Source: Cytophagaceae bacterium (GTDB taxonomy: Bacteria; Bacteroidota; Bacteroidia; Cytophagales; Spirosomataceae). Taken from it: a stretch of 5,130 nt of DNA. A program made the position numbers and the translations under genes. Shown here piece by piece: positions 1 through 5,130 of the stretch. Where the stretch lies: the NCBI GenBank assembly GCA_947461155.1, contig CANHKE010000131.1, positions 1-5,130 of the forward strand, in the 5' to 3' direction. Below the pieces are notes generated by a model that saw only the letters and a list, made by a program, of their open reading frames with translations, made no database searches and was not told the origin of the DNA. Each line of letters starts with the position of its first letter. Position 1 is the first letter of the stretch.

Positions 1-17
1 GACAAATGTAGATAAAA

Positions 18-581
18 TTATTTGACGCGCTCCGCGTATGAATAAGTTCTTGTATCTACTTTGATTAATTCATCTTGCTCAATAAAGATTGGCACCGTTA
101 TCGTTGCCCCTGTCTCTACCGTCGCTGGTTTTTTAGGTGAGTTTGCTGTATCGCCACGCACACCTGGTTCGGTGTAAGTAACTTTTAATTCAACAAATGG
201 AGGTAATTCGCAGGAAAGTGCCGCATCGTTTTCCGTATTGATCAAGATTTCTACTTCTTGACCTTCCTTCATCAAATCCGCCATCACGCAAAGATTCTCA
301 TTTAACAGGATTTGCTCAAACGATTCTTGATCCATGAAATTAAAGCCATATTCATCTTTGTAGATGAATTGGAATTTCCTGCGCTCAACACGCACGGGGT
401 AGATTGCCACGCCTGAGTTAAAGGTGTTATCTAACACTTTTCCAGAGCTCAATGAGCGCAATTTTGTGCGAACAAACGCCGGTCCTTTGCCTGGTTTTAC
501 GTGAAGAAATTCAATGATCGAAAACAAATCGTCATTGTATTTAATCACCATGCCATTTTTAATATCTGCTGTAGTTGCCAT
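18..581 (-). CDS. efp: Translation elongation factor P (EF-P)
   Basis: EF-P binds the ribosome between the P and E sites and relieves stalling at consecutive prolines. The 187-residue length is normal for the family. The KOW-like N-terminal domain covers about residues 1-62, followed by two OB domains (about 68-128 and 131-186). The tip loop reads PGKGPA at residues 30-35, placing Lys32 at the position that is post-translationally modified in many bacteria. It is thus a lysine-type EF-P, not the arginine type that is rhamnosylated by EarP. No modifying enzyme is encoded in this window. The C-terminal signature is clear (GDTA at 143-146, KPATVETGA at 151-159, IKVDTRT at 173-179). The start is the first ATG, 13 bases after the fabH stop, preceded by TTAACAAAACACA with no Shine-Dalgarno sequence. 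It is probably co-transcribed with fabH. Only 17 bases follow the stop, with no terminator seen, so the operon may continue out of the window. Confidence 0.97.
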   Translation of the reverse strand: MATTADIKNGMVIKYNDDLFSIIEFLHVKPGKGPAFVRTKLRSLSSGKVLDNTFNSGVAIYPVRVERRKFQFIYKDEYGFNFMDQESFEQILLNENLCVMADLMKEGQEVEILINTENDAALSCELPPFVELKVTYTEPGVRGDTANSPKKPATVETGATITVPIFIEQDELIKVDTRTYSYAERVK

Positions 582-594
582 TGTGTTTTGTTAA

Positions 595-1596
595 TTATTT
601 TGGATCGTATGCCCACGTGATGTAAGCTGATCCCCAAGTAAAGCCGCCACCAAAGGCCGCCAATATTAATTTATCTCCTTTTTTCAATTGATTCTCATAA
701 TCCCATAAACATAATGGAATTGTCGCTGCGGTCGTATTGCCATATTTCTGAATGTTCAACATCACCTTTTCTTCGCCGATACCCATCCGACTGGCCGTCG
801 CATCGATAATCCGCTTATTGGCTTGATGCGGTACCAAGAAACGTATGTCATCACCTACTAAGTGATTGCGCTCCATGATTTCAGCCGAAACATTGGCCAT
901 GCGTGTAACCGCAAATTTGTAAACGGCTTGTCCTTCTTGACGAATATAGTGTAATTTTTGCTCGACCGTCTCATGCGTCGGAGGATATGCGCTACCGCCA
1001 CCTTTTTGCATCAAACTTTCACAACCCTCACCATCGGATTTCAAAATAAAATCCTGAACACCCAATCCTTCTTCGTTGGGCTCCAACATCACTGCTGCCG
1101 CTCCGTCTCCGAATAAGATACATGTGGTGCGGTCCGTGTAATCGACAATTGCTGACATTTTATCAGCGCCCACCACGATCACTTTTTTATAACGGCCTGC
1201 TTCGATGAAGGCAGCGCCTACGGCTAATGCATTCAGGAATCCTGAACATGCGGCCGCCAAATCAAATGATGCCGTTTCGTGAATACCCACTGCCTTGCAA
1301 ATCATGTTCGATGCAGAAGGGAATAAGTAATCCGGGGTTACGGTGGCACAGATTAATAGGTCAACTTGCTCCGGTGTGGTATTCGTTTTGCGGAGTAAAT
1401 CTTCGACCGCTTTCGCGCCCATTACGGAGGTACCTTGTCCTTCACCTTTTAAGATGCGACGCTCTTTGATACCCGTTCGCGAAGTAATCCACTCATCGTT
1501 TGTTTCTACTAACTTTTCTAACTCTTCATTCGTAAGCACATAATCTGGGACGTATCCTGCTACTCCCGTTATGGCCGCGCTGCGTGTATTTGACAT
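595..1596 (-). CDS. fabH: 3-oxoacyl-ACP synthase III (KAS III)
   Basis: FabH condenses an acyl-CoA primer with malonyl-ACP to start type II fatty acid synthesis in the cytoplasm. The 333-residue protein has the full catalytic triad: Cys117 in AAACSG (115-119), His257 in PHQAN (256-260) and Asn287 in YGNTTAA (285-291). The His-Asn spacing of 30 residues is as in E. coli FabH. Other family marks are NDEWITSRTGI near 33-43, GDGAAA at 163-168 and the C-terminal FGGGFTWGS (315-323). The start ATG lies 6 bases after the plsX stop, and the gene ends 13 bases before efp, so co-transcription is very likely. In Bacteroidota, FabH often accepts branched acyl-CoA primers (family knowledge); primer preference cannot be judged from this sequence alone. 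There is no truncation or missing residue. Confidence 0.97.
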   Translation of the reverse strand: MSNTRSAAITGVAGYVPDYVLTNEELEKLVETNDEWITSRTGIKERRILKGEGQGTSVMGAKAVEDLLRKTNTTPEQVDLLICATVTPDYLFPSASNMICKAVGIHETASFDLAAACSGFLNALAVGAAFIEAGRYKKVIVVGADKMSAIVDYTDRTTCILFGDGAAAVMLEPNEEGLGVQDFILKSDGEGCESLMQKGGGSAYPPTHETVEQKLHYIRQEGQAVYKFAVTRMANVSAEIMERNHLVGDDIRFLVPHQANKRIIDATASRMGIGEEKVMLNIQKYGNTTAATIPLCLWDYENQLKKGDKLILAAFGGGFTWGSAYITWAYDPK

Positions 1597-1602
1597 GGTG
1601 TA

Positions 1603-2547
1603 TTAGTTGTTTTCGAAGGCTGCCTTAATTTTTTGGCAGACATTCGATTTTACTATGTTTTGGCATAATTTAATCATATTCATAATGGCCGTAGGGCTTG
1701 ATGCGCCATGGGCAATTATGACATTTCCATTAATGCCAATGATTGGACTTCCTCCGTAATTCTCGTAGTTGGTACGGTCAACAAACTCATTAACCATCCC
1801 TTGCTCCTTCATAATGTTGTAAATGGATTCACCCATTTTAAGGACAATGTTTCCCGTAAATCCATCCGTGACGATCACGTCTGCTTTACCGCGGAAGACA
1901 TCTTTTCCTTCTAGATTGCCAACAAAATTTAGTTTATCGTTTGCTTTCAGTAGCGCATGCGTTGCTTGAGTCAAGATTGACCCTTTTTGCTCTTCTTCTC
2001 CGATGTTCAATAGACCCACGCGTGGACGCGAAATGCCGCGTGTTGCCGAAGCGTACACCGAACCTAAAACGGCCCATTGGTCAAGCATCTCTGGCTTGCA
2101 GTCAGCATTCGCCCCAATATCCAACATCACCGCATGCGTTCCATCCGTCTGAGGGATAAAACCAGCAATGGCTGGGCGCTGAATACCTTCGATTGTTTTG
2201 ACTGAAAATAAAGAGCCGACCATCATGGCGCCTGTATTTCCGGCTGATGCGAAAATGTCGGCCTTGCCTTCCTTTAAAAGCGCAAACCCAATTCCGATGC
2301 TGGAATTGGGTTTTTGCGATAATGCTCGGGTGGGATGTTCTCCCATTTCGATTACTTGCTCCGCGTTAATAACACGAATCTGACTGCCCGAGTATCCTCG
2401 GTCAGCAAGTAAGGTATGTATGGTATCGGCTGGACCAACCGCAAGAATTGTTTCTTCCGGGGCTAAGTTTGAAATCGCTAAAAGAATCCCATCAACTACT
2501 GCTTCTGGGGCATAATCCCCGCCCATCACGTCGATTGCTATGTTCAT
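1603..2547 (-). CDS. plsX: Phosphate acyltransferase PlsX
   Basis: PlsX converts acyl-ACP and inorganic phosphate to acyl-phosphate, the acyl donor used by PlsY to make lysophosphatidic acid for membrane phospholipids. It is a peripheral membrane enzyme. The 314-residue protein is within the family range, slightly shorter than the E. coli form. Conserved stretches seen in order: DVMGGDYAPE (6-15), KPNSSIGIG (79-87), SAGNTGA (101-107), DIGAN (143-147), LLNIGEEEQKG (179-189), DGFTGNI (228-234) and NVIIAHGASS (275-284). The start ATG gives the canonical MNIAIDVMGGD N-terminus. It follows rpmF after a 127-base gap holding a candidate second promoter and repeats, and is followed by fabH after 6 bases. 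A strong hairpin lies within its coding sequence at 2281-2318, around codons 77-89. Confidence 0.97.
   Translation of the reverse strand: MNIAIDVMGGDYAPEAVVDGILLAISNLAPEETILAVGPADTIHTLLADRGYSGSQIRVINAEQVIEMGEHPTRALSQKPNSSIGIGFALLKEGKADIFASAGNTGAMMVGSLFSVKTIEGIQRPAIAGFIPQTDGTHAVMLDIGANADCKPEMLDQWAVLGSVYASATRGISRPRVGLLNIGEEEQKGSILTQATHALLKANDKLNFVGNLEGKDVFRGKADVIVTDGFTGNIVLKMGESIYNIMKEQGMVNEFVDRTNYENYGGSPIIGINGNVIIAHGASSPTAIMNMIKLCQNIVKSNVCQKIKAAFENN
2281..2318 (-). repeat. Strong inverted repeat (hairpin) inside plsX
   Basis: On the plus strand the left arm is CGCAAACCCAATTCC (2281-2295), the loop GATGCT (2296-2301) and the right arm GGAATTGGGTTTTTGCG (2302-2318). Twelve contiguous base pairs (2284-2295 with 2302-2313) are followed by a 2-base bulge (2314-2315) and three more G/C pairs. 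In plsX mRNA the hairpin is followed directly by CUUUU, so it resembles an intrinsic terminator or attenuator even though it sits within codons 77-89 of an intact gene. The encoded residues (KPNSSIGIG) are a conserved part of PlsX, so coding constraint may explain some of the pairing. The structure is plain in the sequence; a function is only inferred. Confidence 0.6.
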
Positions 2548-2578
2548 TCAATAGGTGTTTAAATACTAAAACTCAGGA

Positions 2579-2586
2579 CAAAAATA
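2579..2586 (-). promoter_or_regulatory. Candidate internal promoter (-7 box) for plsX-fabH-efp
   Basis: Read on the minus strand, this is TATTTTTG, a full match to the Bacteroidota -7 consensus TAnnTTTG. It ends 31 bases before the plsX start codon, which would give a 5' leader of about 25 bases. The matching -33 TTG is poor: the nearest upstream TTG is only 14 bases away, while about 19 is usual. The call therefore rests on the -7 box, its position and the unusually long rpmF-plsX gap. The surrounding AT-rich sequence makes chance matches more likely. Confidence 0.4.
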
Positions 2587-2614
2587 GTATTAATTTTAGT
2601 CAAAAAATAGTATT
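2579..2614. repeat. Direct repeat pair upstream of plsX
   Basis: Two near-identical copies on the plus strand: CAAAAATAGTATT (2579-2591) and CAAAAAATAGTATT (2601-2614). The TAGTATT cores are 23 bases apart, a little over two helical turns. The first copy contains the candidate -7 box of plsX. A partial inverted copy AAATACTA lies at 2561-2568, matching TAGTATTT at 2608-2615, and ACTAAAA (2565-2571) is inverted as TTTTAGT (2594-2600). Such an arrangement could be an operator or simply AT-rich spacer. No known regulator site is recognised. Confidence 0.4.
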
Positions 2615-2638
2615 TTAACGGGATTTTTTCGGCAAAAT

Positions 2639-2657
2639 TCAAAAAAGTGATTTTTGA
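2639..2657 (-). terminator. Weak AT-rich hairpin after rpmF
   Basis: TCAAAAA (2639-2645), a 5-base loop and TTTTTGA (2651-2657) form a 7-bp stem beginning 18 bases past the rpmF stop. The stem has only two G/C pairs and no clean U-tract follows, so it is at best a partial terminator or an RNA 3'-end feature between rpmF and plsX. It may be chance in AT-rich sequence. Confidence 0.15.
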
Positions 2658-2674
2658 TAACCAGCCAAGTAAAA

Positions 2675-2866
2675 TTAACGTGCAGAATATCCTTCTACAA
2701 TCATTTTACCTTTATAGTACAAGTTTCCCTCATGCACGTGTGCACGGTGATACAAGTGAGTTTCGCCTGTTTGTGGATCGACACCTAAATGCTTAGGAGT
2801 TCCGAAATCATGCGCTCTTCTAGTATCACGACGAGTAGTAGAGATTTTTCTTTTAGGATGTGCCAT
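2675..2866 (-). CDS. rpmF: 50S ribosomal protein L32 (bL32)
   Basis: L32 is a small, basic structural protein of the large ribosomal subunit. The 63-residue product has the canonical N-terminus [20 protein letters not shown] (1-20) and the typical later part with [11 protein letters not shown] (37-47) and [10 protein letters not shown] (50-59). It has no cysteines, so it is the form without the zinc-binding cysteine pairs present in some L32 proteins. The ATG is 18 bases downstream of the DUF177 gene stop, preceded by TTAACAAATACC and no Shine-Dalgarno sequence. This leader resembles that of efp. The adjacency of a DUF177 gene and rpmF is one of the most widely conserved bacterial gene pairs, and transcription most likely starts at the promoter upstream of the DUF177 gene. 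Confidence 0.97.
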   Translation of the reverse strand: MAHPKRKISTTRRDTRRAHDFGTPKHLGVDPQTGETHLYHRAHVHEGNLYYKGKMIVEGYSAR

Positions 2867-2884
2867 GGTATTTGTTAATTAATA

Positions 2885-3427
2885 TTATTTTAAATCTTTT
2901 AATTTTTGAAGCGCCGCCCACCGAGGGTCTGTTGCTTCTTCTGTCGACTTCCCTGGATTTGAATCCGAACGGTCTGTCGTGTAAATAAATTCATCCTTTT
3001 CCGTATCAACGCCTTCTGCTAAAAAACGTGGATGCAACTTCTTCATCGGTACCTCAAGGGCGATGAAATCAAAAATATCTTGCGATAAATTTAATTTAGG
3101 CTCTTTGCGGTCCAACAAAAATAAATTGTCTCCCATGTCCTCATTGTGGTCTGAATACTTAAAAATAAGTTTTTCATTGACTGCAATGGGCGAATCAAAA
3201 CGTTCCAGCGATCGATCGCAGGTCAACTCTAATGAACCTGTAATCTGCAACTGAACCTGAATCATTAAAGCCGACTTCGTTAAGTCAACCGTCACATTAA
3301 ACTTCCCCTTTTCTACCCAATCCTGCTCAAAAGCTGCGAAAAATGCATCATCCCCGCTAAAAGTGTATTGATACGCTTTATCTTCTAATGAAATGATGGG
3401 TATCTGGTACGCTTCTAAAACTTTCAT
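2885..3427 (-). CDS. DUF177 (YceD-like) protein
   Basis: A 180-residue cytoplasmic protein of the DUF177/YceD family, recognised by its place directly before rpmF and by two sequence marks. These are the central GSLELTCDRSLERF (64-77) and the C-terminal DPRWAALQKLK (167-177), which is typical of the family. The E. coli and plant members are linked to 23S rRNA processing or accumulation (family knowledge); the molecular activity is not settled. Only one cysteine (Cys70) is present in the central motif, where many family members have a C-x-x-C pair, so a zinc site formed by that pair is unlikely here. There is no signal peptide or membrane segment. The start ATG gives MKVLEAYQIPI and lies about 22 bases downstream of the predicted transcription start. 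It is the first gene of the minus-strand operon. Confidence 0.9.
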   Translation of the reverse strand: MKVLEAYQIPIISLEDKAYQYTFSGDDAFFAAFEQDWVEKGKFNVTVDLTKSALMIQVQLQITGSLELTCDRSLERFDSPIAVNEKLIFKYSDHNEDMGDNLFLLDRKEPKLNLSQDIFDFIALEVPMKKLHPRFLAEGVDTEKDEFIYTTDRSDSNPGKSTEEATDPRWAALQKLKDLK

Positions 3428-3455
3428 GACACGGCTTGTGTTAAAAAAAGGAATG

Positions 3456-3485
3456 CAAAATTAGGTAAATTTTCGGAAACAGCAA
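3456..3485 (-). promoter_or_regulatory. Bacteroidota-type promoter of the DUF177-rpmF operon
   Basis: On the minus strand the -33 element TTG (3483-3485) is separated by exactly 19 bases from the -7 element TAATTTTG (3456-3463), a full match to TAnnTTTG. This is the pattern used by the primary sigma factor of Bacteroidota. Transcription would start near 3450, giving a leader of about 20-25 bases before the DUF177 ATG. The element spacing and position together make this the best regulatory call in the window. Confidence 0.75.
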
Positions 3486-3496
3486 GTGTGACGCTT
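3484..3496. other. Imperfect palindrome in the divergent intergenic region
   Basis: AAGTGTGACGCTT reads as two 6-base arms around a central G with one mismatched pair (position 4 against 10). It overlaps the -33 element of the minus-strand promoter and lies 35 bases before the plus-strand phosphatase gene, where a shared operator could sit. There is no match to a regulator I know, and chance is a real possibility. Confidence 0.2.
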
Positions 3497-3530
3497 ACCT
3501 TTTTCATAAAATCTTCCGACCTTTGAACGG

Positions 3531-4166
3531 ATGACACAATCGAAAAAATCAGTAATGACATTTAGTTTAGCGCTTTTGGCGTTTGAATGCCTCTGTATTT
3601 GGGTTTTAATCACTTTTTCGCGGCTCGACCAAATGACTTGGGTAAATAGCCGGCATGCCATGTGGGCGGATTATTTGTTTCAATTTTTTACCGGATTAGC
3701 TGAGGTTTTTTTGCCAATAGGTTTTGCTGTTTATCTCTATGTGAAGGAGCGCAGCTTTTTTACTCCTTTTTTGGCCTCATACGCGTTATCTACCCTGATT
3801 GTTCAAGGGATAAAACATCTCCTTTTTCCACTCGCTTTGCGTCCCATGGCTTATTTTGCTGATTTACACCTGTCCTGGTATGTCGTACCGGGCCTTGAAA
3901 TTCATACCCAAAATAGTTTTCCCTCTGGCCATACCGCCGCCGCTTGGTTTATGTTTTTCTGGTTTGCACTACTTGGCAAATCGCGATCATGGGGCTTTTT
4001 TATGGCGTTTTTAGCTATGGGAGTTGCTTATTCGCGTGTCTATCTCATGCAACATTTTCCGGTCGATATTGCCGTTGGCGCCTGTATCGGATTTGCGAGT
4101 TCAGCAATCGTCTATTACTTCATGCTTATTAAACCCCAGGTTTCCCATGCAAAAAATGTTGCGTAG
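3531..4166 (+). CDS. PAP2-family membrane phosphatase
   Basis: A 211-residue integral membrane protein with about six hydrophobic segments (roughly 11-30, 48-70, 76-100, 135-149, 152-168, 179-200). The three PAP2 phosphatase motifs are present. The first is Lys95...Arg104-Pro105, the second FPSGHT at 130-135 with His134, and the third SRVYLMQHFPVD at 168-179 with Arg169, His175 and Asp179. The active site is expected at the outer face of the inner membrane, removing phosphate from a lipid such as undecaprenyl diphosphate, phosphatidate or a lipid A phosphate; which one cannot be told. The first motif is K-x8-RP, against the textbook K-x6-RP. ATG 3531 is used as start; an in-frame ATG at 3555 is an alternative that keeps all helices. 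No clear promoter is seen. It overlaps the next gene by 20 bases, suggesting coupled translation. Confidence 0.9.
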   Translation: MTQSKKSVMTFSLALLAFECLCIWVLITFSRLDQMTWVNSRHAMWADYLFQFFTGLAEVFLPIGFAVYLYVKERSFFTPFLASYALSTLIVQGIKHLLFPLALRPMAYFADLHLSWYVVPGLEIHTQNSFPSGHTAAAWFMFFWFALLGKSRSWGFFMAFLAMGVAYSRVYLMQHFPVDIAVGACIGFASSAIVYYFMLIKPQVSHAKNVA

Positions 4167-5130
4167 ACCTTATTTATTCTGGTCGGTGATCGGGGCAATT
4201 GTCTTTATTCCATTTTTAGGTGCTTCCCACTTGTTTGATTGGGATGAAATAAATTTTGCGGAATCCGCAAGGGAGATGTTGGTAAGTGGCGATTACCTCC
4301 GCGTTCAAATTAACTTCCAACCCTTTTGGGAAAAGCCGCCCCTTTTCATGTGGCTTCAAGTCATCAGCTTTCAGTTTTTTGGAACGTTTACGGATACAGC
4401 CTGGACTTCCATGGAATTTGCCGCTCGGTTTCCAAATGCGTTGATTGGCATAGCTACCTTATTAGTCATTTACCGAATCGGTGCGAAACATGTTTCTTCA
4501 CGCATGGGTCACCTTTGGGCATTTTCGTACCTCGCTGCGATTACACCCCATGTTTATGCCAGTTCCGGGATCATCGACCCACTTTTCAATTTATTTATTT
4601 TTCTAGGCGTCTATTTTATCAGTCAGTTTTATGTTTCATCTGATTCATTGAAGTATGCGTTTTGGGCCGGAATCTCCATTGGTCTCGGGATGCTTACCAA
4701 AGGCCCCGTGGCATTATTGCTTTGGGGATTGACGATTTTTGTCTTTGCAATACTGCATCGTGCAGAGGTTTTCGAACGGTTTAAACGATTGTTTACAGGC
4801 GTTTTAGTCGCAGGATTGTTGGCCATTTTACTTTTTGCTTCGTGGTATGCCCTGATTGTTTGGAAGTTAGGCTGGGGGATTTTAATCGATTTCTTTGCCT
4901 ATCAAATGCGCTTGCTGACGACTGGTGATGCTGGGCATGGCCAACCGTTTTATTATCACTTTTTTGTATTGCTTCTGGGTTGTTTTCCCATTTCGATTTG
5001 GGCGGGTCCGCGTTTGTTTTCGCGCAAGCAACCTTCGGCTTTGAGCCAATGGATGCAAGTTTTGTTTTGGGTAGTCTTGCTTCTATTTAGTATCGTTAAG
5101 ACGAAAATCGTCCATTATTCCAGTATGTGC
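4147..5130 (+). CDS. ArnT/PMT-like membrane glycosyltransferase (GT39/GT83 type), 3' end missing
   Basis: The open frame runs from ATG 4147 to the window edge (328 codons) with no stop, so the gene is partial at its C-terminus. It resembles GT-C glycosyltransferases of the PMT_2/ArnT group, which move a sugar from a polyprenyl-phosphate carrier onto lipid A, protein or another glycan on the periplasmic side. A first membrane helix (about 9-27) is followed by DWDE (31-34) in a first periplasmic loop, then AESAREML (38-45) and WEKPPLF (61-67). Asp33 and Lys63 are 30 residues apart, like Asp55 and Lys85 of ArnT. Further marks are SSGIIDPLF (139-147), GMLTKGPVALL (181-191) and KTKIVHY (318-324), plus several more helices. 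The start overlaps the phosphatase gene by 20 bases; an in-frame ATG at 4156 is possible. Donor and acceptor are unknown. Confidence 0.88.
   Translation, partial: MQKMLRRPYLFWSVIGAIVFIPFLGASHLFDWDEINFAESAREMLVSGDYLRVQINFQPFWEKPPLFMWLQVISFQFFGTFTDTAWTSMEFAARFPNALIGIATLLVIYRIGAKHVSSRMGHLWAFSYLAAITPHVYASSGIIDPLFNLFIFLGVYFISQFYVSSDSLKYAFWAGISIGLGMLTKGPVALLLWGLTIFVFAILHRAEVFERFKRLFTGVLVAGLLAILLFASWYALIVWKLGWGILIDFFAYQMRLLTTGDAGHGQPFYYHFFVLLLGCFPISIWAGPRLFSRKQPSALSQWMQVLFWVVLLLFSIVKTKIVHYSSMC

Noticed and set aside
1227..1543. Two plus-strand open frames of 66 and 80 codons
   Set aside because: They lie antisense to fabH, which has a complete catalytic triad, and their translations show no recognisable domain.
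2016..2025. Palindrome CCACGCGTGG in plsX
   Set aside because: Ten-base palindromes are common by chance and nothing around it suggests a role.
1708..2383. Three plus-strand open frames of 61-72 codons
   Set aside because: They are antisense to the intact plsX and have no domain character or leader.
3208..3219. Perfect 12-base palindrome GCGATCGATCGC in the DUF177 gene
   Set aside because: A 12-base palindrome is expected about once per 4 kb by chance, and it encodes the conserved CDRS residues.
3429..3441. Small hairpin ACAC-loop-GTGT next to the DUF177 start codon
   Set aside because: A four-pair stem is too weak to be a riboswitch or regulator.
3518..3525. GACCTTTG as a -7 box for the phosphatase gene
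   Set aside because: It has one mismatch to TAnnTTTG, no TTG about 19 bases upstream, and would start transcription at the first ATG itself. It would only make sense if translation began at 3555.
3461..3661. Minus-strand 66-codon frame crossing the divergent intergenic region
   Set aside because: It starts within the phosphatase gene, covers the DUF177 promoter and has no family features.
4326..4826. Plus-strand 105-codon and minus-strand 65-codon frames
   Set aside because: Both lie inside the glycosyltransferase frame, whose motifs and helices show it to be the real one.
1..5130. A novel defence, mobile or CRISPR-like system
   Set aside because: No repeats arrays, transposase, integrase, nuclease or toxin-like genes are present; the left part is conserved core and the right part belongs to known enzyme families.

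Overview
The window looks like an ordinary chromosomal core segment of a Bacteroidota bacterium, possibly a Cytophagales-type aquatic species. That placement is inference from protein style, gene order and signals. The start codons lack Shine-Dalgarno sequences, and the strongest promoter matches the Bacteroidota pattern (TTG, 19 bases, TAnnTTTG). GC content looks moderate. I see no tRNA, rRNA, insertion sequence, CRISPR array or defence system, and no gap of more than 300 bases without a gene.

Left part (18-3427, minus strand, read right to left): a tightly packed housekeeping cluster in the order DUF177/YceD-like protein, rpmF (L32), plsX, fabH, efp. The gaps are 18, 127, 6 and 13 bases. 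It joins ribosome-related functions (L32, the DUF177 protein linked to 23S rRNA/L32, and EF-P) to the start of fatty acid and phospholipid synthesis (PlsX, FabH). The yceD-rpmF-plsX-fabH order is also known from Escherichia coli. efp is the last complete gene; only 17 bases remain beyond it, and the next gene of the operon (accB in many relatives) is expected just outside the window.

Control signals: a good promoter lies just upstream of the DUF177 gene (3456-3485). A second, weaker promoter candidate lies in the 127-base rpmF-plsX gap, among direct and inverted AT-rich repeats. Inside plsX there is an unexpectedly strong hairpin (2281-2318) whose mRNA form is followed by CUUUU. It is the most notable unexplained structure in the window.

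Right part (3531-5130, plus strand): a divergently transcribed pair. The first gene encodes a six-helix PAP2-family membrane phosphatase. The second overlaps it by 20 bases and encodes an ArnT/PMT-like membrane glycosyltransferase that runs off the right edge after 328 codons. Both families act on lipid-linked phosphate or sugar substrates, so the pair may work together in polyprenyl-phosphate recycling and lipid or protein glycosylation at the cell envelope. Their exact substrates cannot be read from the sequence.
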